Below are positions 59,846 through 64,000 of a stretch of DNA of 64,000 nucleotides, one piece after another. The notes under the pieces were generated by a model that searched no databases, was not told the DNA's origin, and was given only the letters and a program-made list of their open reading frames with translations. Origin of the DNA: Motacilla alba alba (Eukaryota > Chordata > Aves > Passeriformes > Motacillidae); the NCBI RefSeq assembly GCF_015832195.1, contig NC_052017.1:12786790-12850789 (forward strand), read 5' to 3'. Every line of letters begins with the position of its first letter. Within the stretch, counting starts at the first letter, position 1. The translations under genes were made by a program, and so were the position numbers.

Positions 59846-61722
59846 TCACTTCTTAAAATGGAGCATCGCATCCAGGACTGGAGACTTTTTTAAACCTCCA
59901 TCCGTCACCGAGTCCTGTGCCAGACGTTTTCTTCACCGGGCAGTGCTCGATCTCGTAAGACTTTTCACAATGGCGTTAACTAAATTAGCACTAAAATAAT
60001 CACCTACTACTTTTGGAAAAGTTCTGATTGTGGTCACAAACAGCACCGCGCGGGTAACAGCGGGACCGATTCCAGAGTCCGAGCAGGCGGAGGAGCGCGG
60101 CCACGGCCTCCGAGAGCTTCCCAGCCCCGTGCGACCTGGGGTGGGCGGGAGCGGCGCTCGGTCAATTGCAAGTCAATGGTGATTACACAGCGGGCGCGTT
60201 TATCGCCCCATCATCGCCCATTTCCTCCTAACGGGGTAATCCGCGCGTTCGCTCGCACGGCGACAGACCCGGCGACAGCAGCCTGTTGGCTCAGCCAACA
60301 ACCCGGGGATTGTTCCTTGTTTGGCCTCACGCGTTCCATTTCCTCCTCGGGCGCCCCGCACCGCCCCCCGGGGCGGGCTCGCTCCCCCCCGGCCCCGCTT
60401 CTCTCCGTGTGACTCCCCGCGAATCACACGATTCCCGCCGCCGGCAGACGGGCCCCGCCGCGTTCCCGCGGTTCCAGTCATTAGGGCCGCAGCGGGAGCG
60501 CCGCGCGAGCGCCAGGCGCGGCAGCGCCGCAATTAACAAACAAACGCCCCGTCCCGGGAGCGCGACAACCCCCCGGGACGGCCCCGCCGCGCTCGCAGCC
60601 CGCGCCCGCCGCCGCCGCTCCCCTTAAGGTGGTCTGGCTCCGCCGGAATTCCCGCCCGCCTCCTCCCCGCCGCGGGCGGAGAAAAGCAGCGATTCCTCTC
60701 ACGGCCCCCGGGAGCGGAGGGCAGGGGGGGTCTCCGCAGCGCGGGGCGGCGGAGGGGAGCGGCCATCCAGCCGCAGATGGTTTCTCTGCCGGCCCGGGCG
60801 GGACGCGCCGCTCCGGCCGCCTGCAGGCGGCTCCCCGGCGAATCACCGCCGCGGCGCCGGGCTGGCGCGGGCGCTCGGGAGCCGCGGCCGTGCCAGGAGC
60901 GGCCTCCCGGCGCTGCCTCTGGGCTGCGGGTCAGTGGCCGGCGGTGGTCGCGCCGCGGGCCCATGTCCCGCGGGCAGTGTGCGCCCAGCGCCGGCCGCGG
61001 AGCTACGCCCGTGTCCTTGCCCGGCTGGGAACCGAGTGTCCACCTGCCGGGGCGCGGGGCTGCTCCCCGCCGTCCCACCGGGAGCTGCCGGCGCCGGCCG
61101 GGGTGCGCACACACACGGCACTGCCTGAGCACGCCCCGGCGAGCGCTGTGACCCGCGGCTGCCCGCGCCTCGGGGGTCCCCGTGTCACCCGTCACACGCC
61201 CCGGCCCCGGGCAGAGCCCCGTGCGCTGTTCGGAGCGCCGCGCTGGGGCTGGGGCGCGGGCAGCAGGGGCGGCGGGGCCGGTGTCGGCTGCGGTGCTGCC
61301 GGGACTCCCGGCTTCGCCGCGCTCCCACCACCGTCACCAACACGTGCAAGGGGATGGGGCAGCGCGCACACCGGCACGGGCAGCGAATCCCGCGGGCAGC
61401 AACGAGGTGATAGGAAACCCCTTCCGAGACAGCCCCGAGCGCTACTTAAACTGCTGCTGCGGTGACTGTGACCTAGCCGGGATCCCTTGCAGGGACGTCC
61501 CCTGCGCAGCCCGGGCCGGTGCGTGGCTGCCGCAGCCCGCGCCCCGCGGGGCAGAGCCGCGCGTCTCCGCACGGGCAGGGGCCGAGCAAACACCGCCACG
61601 TCCCCGCAGCCACCGCGACCCAGCACCACCGGCCACAGTCCGGCACCCGCTCCACCTTAAGGAGCCCCGGGGCCCGCCCCCCGCGTCCCGCCCGAGCGCG
61701 GCTGATAGGCGGACGAGGCGGC

Positions 61723-61761
61723 GGGGGCGGGGCCTGGCGGCGCTCGCTATAAATATTCATG
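61723..61761 (+). promoter_or_regulatory. FZD8: FZD8 core promoter: GC box and TATA box
   Basis: A GC box GGGGGCGGGGCC (61723-61734, Sp1/KLF type) precedes TATAAATA (61748-61755). With the usual spacing, transcription would start near 61778-61785, giving a 5' untranslated region of roughly 660 bases before the FZD8 start codon. An ATG at 61759 lies upstream of that predicted start, so the long frame it opens should not be in the mRNA. The start site is inferred from the TATA position only. Confidence 0.65.
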
Positions 61762-62183
61762 AGAGCGCGGCGGCCGGAGCGCCGCTGCCGGGGCCGGAGA
61801 GCGAGAAGTTGGCGGAGGCGCTGCCGCGCTCGACCCGCGGCTCAGGTGGCGCGGTCGCGGCCGGGGCGCCCGGCAGCCGGAGAGGGACCCAGCGCAGGGC
61901 GAGGACCGGCCGGCTGGCGGTCACCCGCGGAGCCGTGCGCTCGGGCGGGCGGCAGAAGGAGCCGCTCCGGCCGCCCCAGCTCCGGCCCCGCCGCTGCCCG
62001 CCCGCTCGGGGCGGTGGGAGCCCAGCACCGCCTGGTTCCCGGGACGCCTCAGCCTTCTTCACCGCGCCGCCCGGGGGCTGACAGCGAAACTTCTCTGCCG
62101 CCCCCGCCCCGTGTCCAGCCGGCGCTGGAGCAGCGGCGAGAGGAGCTGCGCCTCCCCCTGCGAAACCGACCCCGCGGGGAGCG

Positions 62184-62213
62184 ATGCGACGGCGGCTGAG
62201 GGGCCTCCCGTGA
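62184..62213 (+). other. Short upstream open reading frame in the FZD8 5' UTR
   Basis: ATG at 62184 opens nine codons (MRRRLRGLP) and stops at TGA 62211-62213, about 230 bases before the FZD8 start. If the transcript begins near the TATA box, this is the only ATG I find ahead of the main start codon. It could modestly lower FZD8 translation. This is inference from sequence. Confidence 0.45.
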
Positions 62214-62442
62214 GCCGACCCCCATCCTCCGGCGCCGAGTGGGGGCTCCCCGTCACCGGGTGCCCGCGGACGACGGAGTCCGGCGGGGGCTGCGAGACTC
62301 TCACCTGTGACCGGCACGGAGGGGGCCGCCCTCCGCCCCCCCGGGGGTAGCCAGGGCGGGGGGGTGCTGTGGCGCCGCGCTCCCCGCGGCTGCTGAGCGG
62401 GACGGGAGAGGAGCCGGGGCCGCCGCCCGCGCGCCGCCGAGC

Positions 62443-64000
62443 ATGGAGTGGAGTTACCTGTTGGAAATCACCTCGCTGCTCGCCGCCCTGTCCCTCCTGC
62501 AGCGCGCCGGCTGCGCCGCCGCCTCGGCCGCGGCTGCCGCGTCCTCCTCCTCCTCCTCCTCGGCAAAGGAGCTGTCGTGCCAGGAGATCACCGTGCCCCT
62601 CTGCAAGGGCATCGGCTACAACTACACCTACATGCCCAACCAGTTCAACCACGACACGCAGGACGAGGCCGGGCTGGAGGTGCACCAGTTCTGGCCGCTG
62701 GTGGAGATCCAGTGCTCCAGCGACCTGCGCTTCTTCCTCTGCAGCATGTACACCCCCATCTGCCTGGAGGACTACAAGAAGCCGCTGCCGCCTTGCCGCA
62801 GCGTTTGCGAGCGGGCCAAGGCCGGCTGCGCCCCGCTCATGCGCCAGTACGGCTTCGCCTGGCCCGACAGGATGCGCTGCGACCGCCTCCCCGAGCAGGG
62901 CAGCCCGGACACGCTCTGTATGGACTACAACCGCACGGACCTCACCACGGCCGCGCCGCCGCCCGCCAAGCCCCCGCTCCGCGGCTCCAAGCCCGGCACC
63001 CCCGCCAAGGCGCCCCCCGCCGCCGCCGCCCCGCCGGCCGAGGCTCCGCGCAAGCCGCGGCCGCCGCCGCCCTGCGAACCGGGCTGCCAGTGCCGGGCGC
63101 CCATGGTGTCGGTGTCGAGCGAGCGGCACCCGCTCTACAATCGCGTCAAGACGGGGCAGATCGCCAACTGCGCCCTGCCCTGCCACAACCCCTACTTCAG
63201 CCCCGACGAGCGCGCCTTCACCGCCTTCTGGATCGGGCTCTGGTCCGTGCTCTGCTTCCTCTCCACCTTCGCCACCGTCTCCACCTTCCTCATCGACATG
63301 GAGCGCTTCAAGTACCCCGAGCGCCCCATCATCTTCCTGGCCGCCTGCTACCTCTTCGTGTCCCTGGGCTACCTGGTGCGGCTGGTGGCGGGGCACGAGA
63401 AGGTGGCGTGCAGCGGCGGGGCGGGCGCGGGCGGCGCGGGGGCCGGGGCTGCGGGGGGCCGGCGGCGGCGCGGCTGCGGGGGCGGCGGCGGCGGGGGGGC
63501 GCGGCGCGGCGGGCGGCGCGGCCGAGCTGCAGCCGGAGCTGGCGGTGGCCGAGCACGTGCGGTACGAGAGCACCGGCCCGGCGCTGTGCACCGTGGTCTT
63601 CCTGCTCGTCTACTTCTTCGGCATGGCCAGCTCCATCTGGTGGGTCATCCTCTCCCTCACGTGGTTCCTGGCGGCGGGCATGAAGTGGGGTAACGAGGCC
63701 ATCGCCGGCTACGCGCAGTATTTCCACCTGGCCGCCTGGCTGCTCCCCAGCGTCAAGTCCATCGCTGTGCTGGCACTCAGTTCTGTGGACGGGGACCCCG
63801 TGGCTGGCATCTGCTACGTGGGCAACCAGAGCCTGGAGAACTTGCGGGGCTTTGTGCTGGCACCTCTGCTCATCTACTTGGCCATCGGCTCCATGTTCCT
63901 GCTCGCTGGCTTCGTCTCGCTCTTCCGTATCCGCAGCGTCATCAAGCAGCAGGGTGGCCCCACCAAGACCCACAAGCTGGAGAAGCTGATGATACGCCTG
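62443..64000 (+). CDS. FZD8: Frizzled class receptor 8, 3' end outside window, one-base frame break
   Basis: Seven-pass plasma-membrane receptor for lipid-modified Wnt ligands, acting with LRP5/6 and Dishevelled. The start ATG has A at -3 and G at +4 and gives [20 protein letters not shown], a signal peptide close to mammalian FZD8. Residues 46-159 form the cysteine-rich Wnt-binding domain with all ten cysteines (46, 54, 91, 100, 107, 118, 122, 129, 146, 159) and N-glycosylation sites NYT and NRT. A proline/alanine linker (about 166-210) leads to TM1 (about 259-283) and TM2 (about 296-316). The frame shifts by one base between about 63453 and 63498, in extracellular loop 1. Homology resumes in the next frame at 63521 with [15 protein letters not shown], continues through TM3, TM4 and TM5, and ends at EKLMIRL in the third cytoplasmic loop. 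TM6, TM7 and the Dishevelled-binding tail lie beyond 64000. [10 protein letters not shown] and the signal peptide distinguish it from the paralogue FZD5. Read naively, the first frame stops at 63691-63693. Confidence 0.96.
63412..63523 (+). repeat. FZD8: Glycine/alanine low-complexity tract with frame break in FZD8
   Basis: This is almost pure G/C with runs of six G (63453-63458) and seven G (63492-63498), encoding the Gly/Ala-rich first extracellular loop that is also low-complexity in mammalian FZD8. In the upstream frame the second half reads as arginine-rich. In the downstream frame, from 63461, it reads as Gly/Ala-rich leading into AAELQPEL. That places the likeliest extra base (or pair of missing bases) in the six-G run. 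Confidence 0.8.

Larger units (their letters stand above)
53101..60044. other. Intergenic segment immediately 5' of the FZD8 CpG island
   Basis: No gene is supported. The longest open reading frame is 141 codons (54654-55079, plus strand), with no recognisable domain and lysine/asparagine/threonine-rich composition expected of AT-rich DNA. A GC-richer patch at about 55960-56720 holds a 118-codon frame (56349-56705) and an overlapping opposite-strand frame, neither recognised. Poly(A) tracts lie at 58648 and 59815. CpG content begins to rise after about 59730. Confidence 0.65.
60045..64000. promoter_or_regulatory. FZD8: CpG island covering FZD8 promoter, 5' UTR and coding exon
   Basis: Base composition switches sharply near 60045 from AT-rich to very GC-rich with abundant CpG, and stays so through the right edge. 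Such an island marks the promoter of a developmental gene and here belongs to FZD8. The first part (60130-60300) includes GTGATTACA and a TAATCC OTX/bicoid-like site (60236-60241), plus the dyad TGTTGGCT-C-AGCCAACA (60284-60300). Many long stop-free frames occur on both strands throughout the island. They result from GC richness and are not genes. Confidence 0.9.

Noticed and set aside
1..60044. CRISPR arrays, bacterial operons or phage-like modules
   Set aside because: No regularly spaced direct repeats, gene-dense organisation or ribosome-binding-site-led frames exist. The sequence is vertebrate nuclear DNA.
60623..61664. Two CTTAAGG motifs (about 60623 and 61655) as a possible serum-response-element pair
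   Set aside because: The A/T centre is four bases (TTAA) instead of the six required by a CArG box, and a seven-base match repeated twice is not significant.
60629..62081. Long plus-strand frames of 278 and 299 codons in the CpG island
   Set aside because: These are Arg/Pro/Gly/Ala-rich translations of promoter and 5' UTR sequence. Opposite-strand frames over the same DNA are equally long, so lack of stops is a composition effect.
62059..63591. 510-codon open reading frame on the minus strand, opposite FZD8
   Set aside because: It lies entirely antisense to the FZD8 exon and 5' UTR, in DNA so GC-rich that stop codons are rare. Its composition (Gly/Ala/Arg/Pro/His) mirrors the sense codons and no domain is seen.
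62448..63683. 411-codon plus-strand frame overlapping FZD8 in another phase
   Set aside because: It is a shadow frame of the FZD8 coding sequence, low-complexity and without any family motif.

Overview
The window looks like nuclear chromosomal DNA from a bird, probably a songbird or another neoavian. It holds CR1-type LINE 3' ends, an older LINE family related to CR1/L3, and two LTR-type repeats that I recognise from memory as resembling songbird endogenous-retrovirus LTRs. It ends in one clear vertebrate gene, frizzled class receptor 8 (FZD8). The family assignments come from memory and no database was searched.

Layout: positions 1 to about 60,040 are AT-rich with no protein-coding gene that I can support. 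Open reading frames there are short (at most 141 codons outside one repeat) and show no domain. This gene desert holds scattered, decayed mobile elements: three copies of an ancient CR1/L3-like LINE near 15.6, 38.1 and 53.0 kb, CR1 3' ends near 21.5, 25.0 and 26.1 kb, a broken L1-like reverse-transcriptase remnant at 21.63-22.08 kb, and two LTR-like elements at 25.3-25.7 and 26.75-27.61 kb. It also has long poly(A) tracts, short perfect inverted repeats and several stretches dense in SOX, homeodomain, MEIS or E-box-like motifs. Those stretches are candidates for developmental enhancers.

From about 60,045 to the right edge the sequence becomes a large CpG island. It contains a GC box, a TATA box at 61748-61755, an inferred 5' untranslated region of roughly 660 bases with one short upstream reading frame, and the FZD8 coding sequence starting at 62443. 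FZD8 is a Wnt receptor and is a single coding exon in vertebrates. The window shows the signal peptide, the complete ten-cysteine Wnt-binding domain, the linker and transmembrane helices 1 to 5, and cuts the gene off just before helix 6. As given, the reading frame breaks by one base inside the extremely GC-rich first extracellular loop. Protein homology resumes perfectly after the break, so a sequencing or assembly indel is the most economical explanation.

The main interest is a Wnt receptor with a long, gene-free 5' flank. The candidate regulatory clusters in the desert would be expected to act on FZD8, but that link is inference. I found no convincing evidence of a new biological system. 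The most unusual items are the FZD8 frame break, the L1-like remnant (unexpected in birds), a 13-bp-arm hairpin at 529-558, and a nested inverted-repeat structure at 17497-17594.
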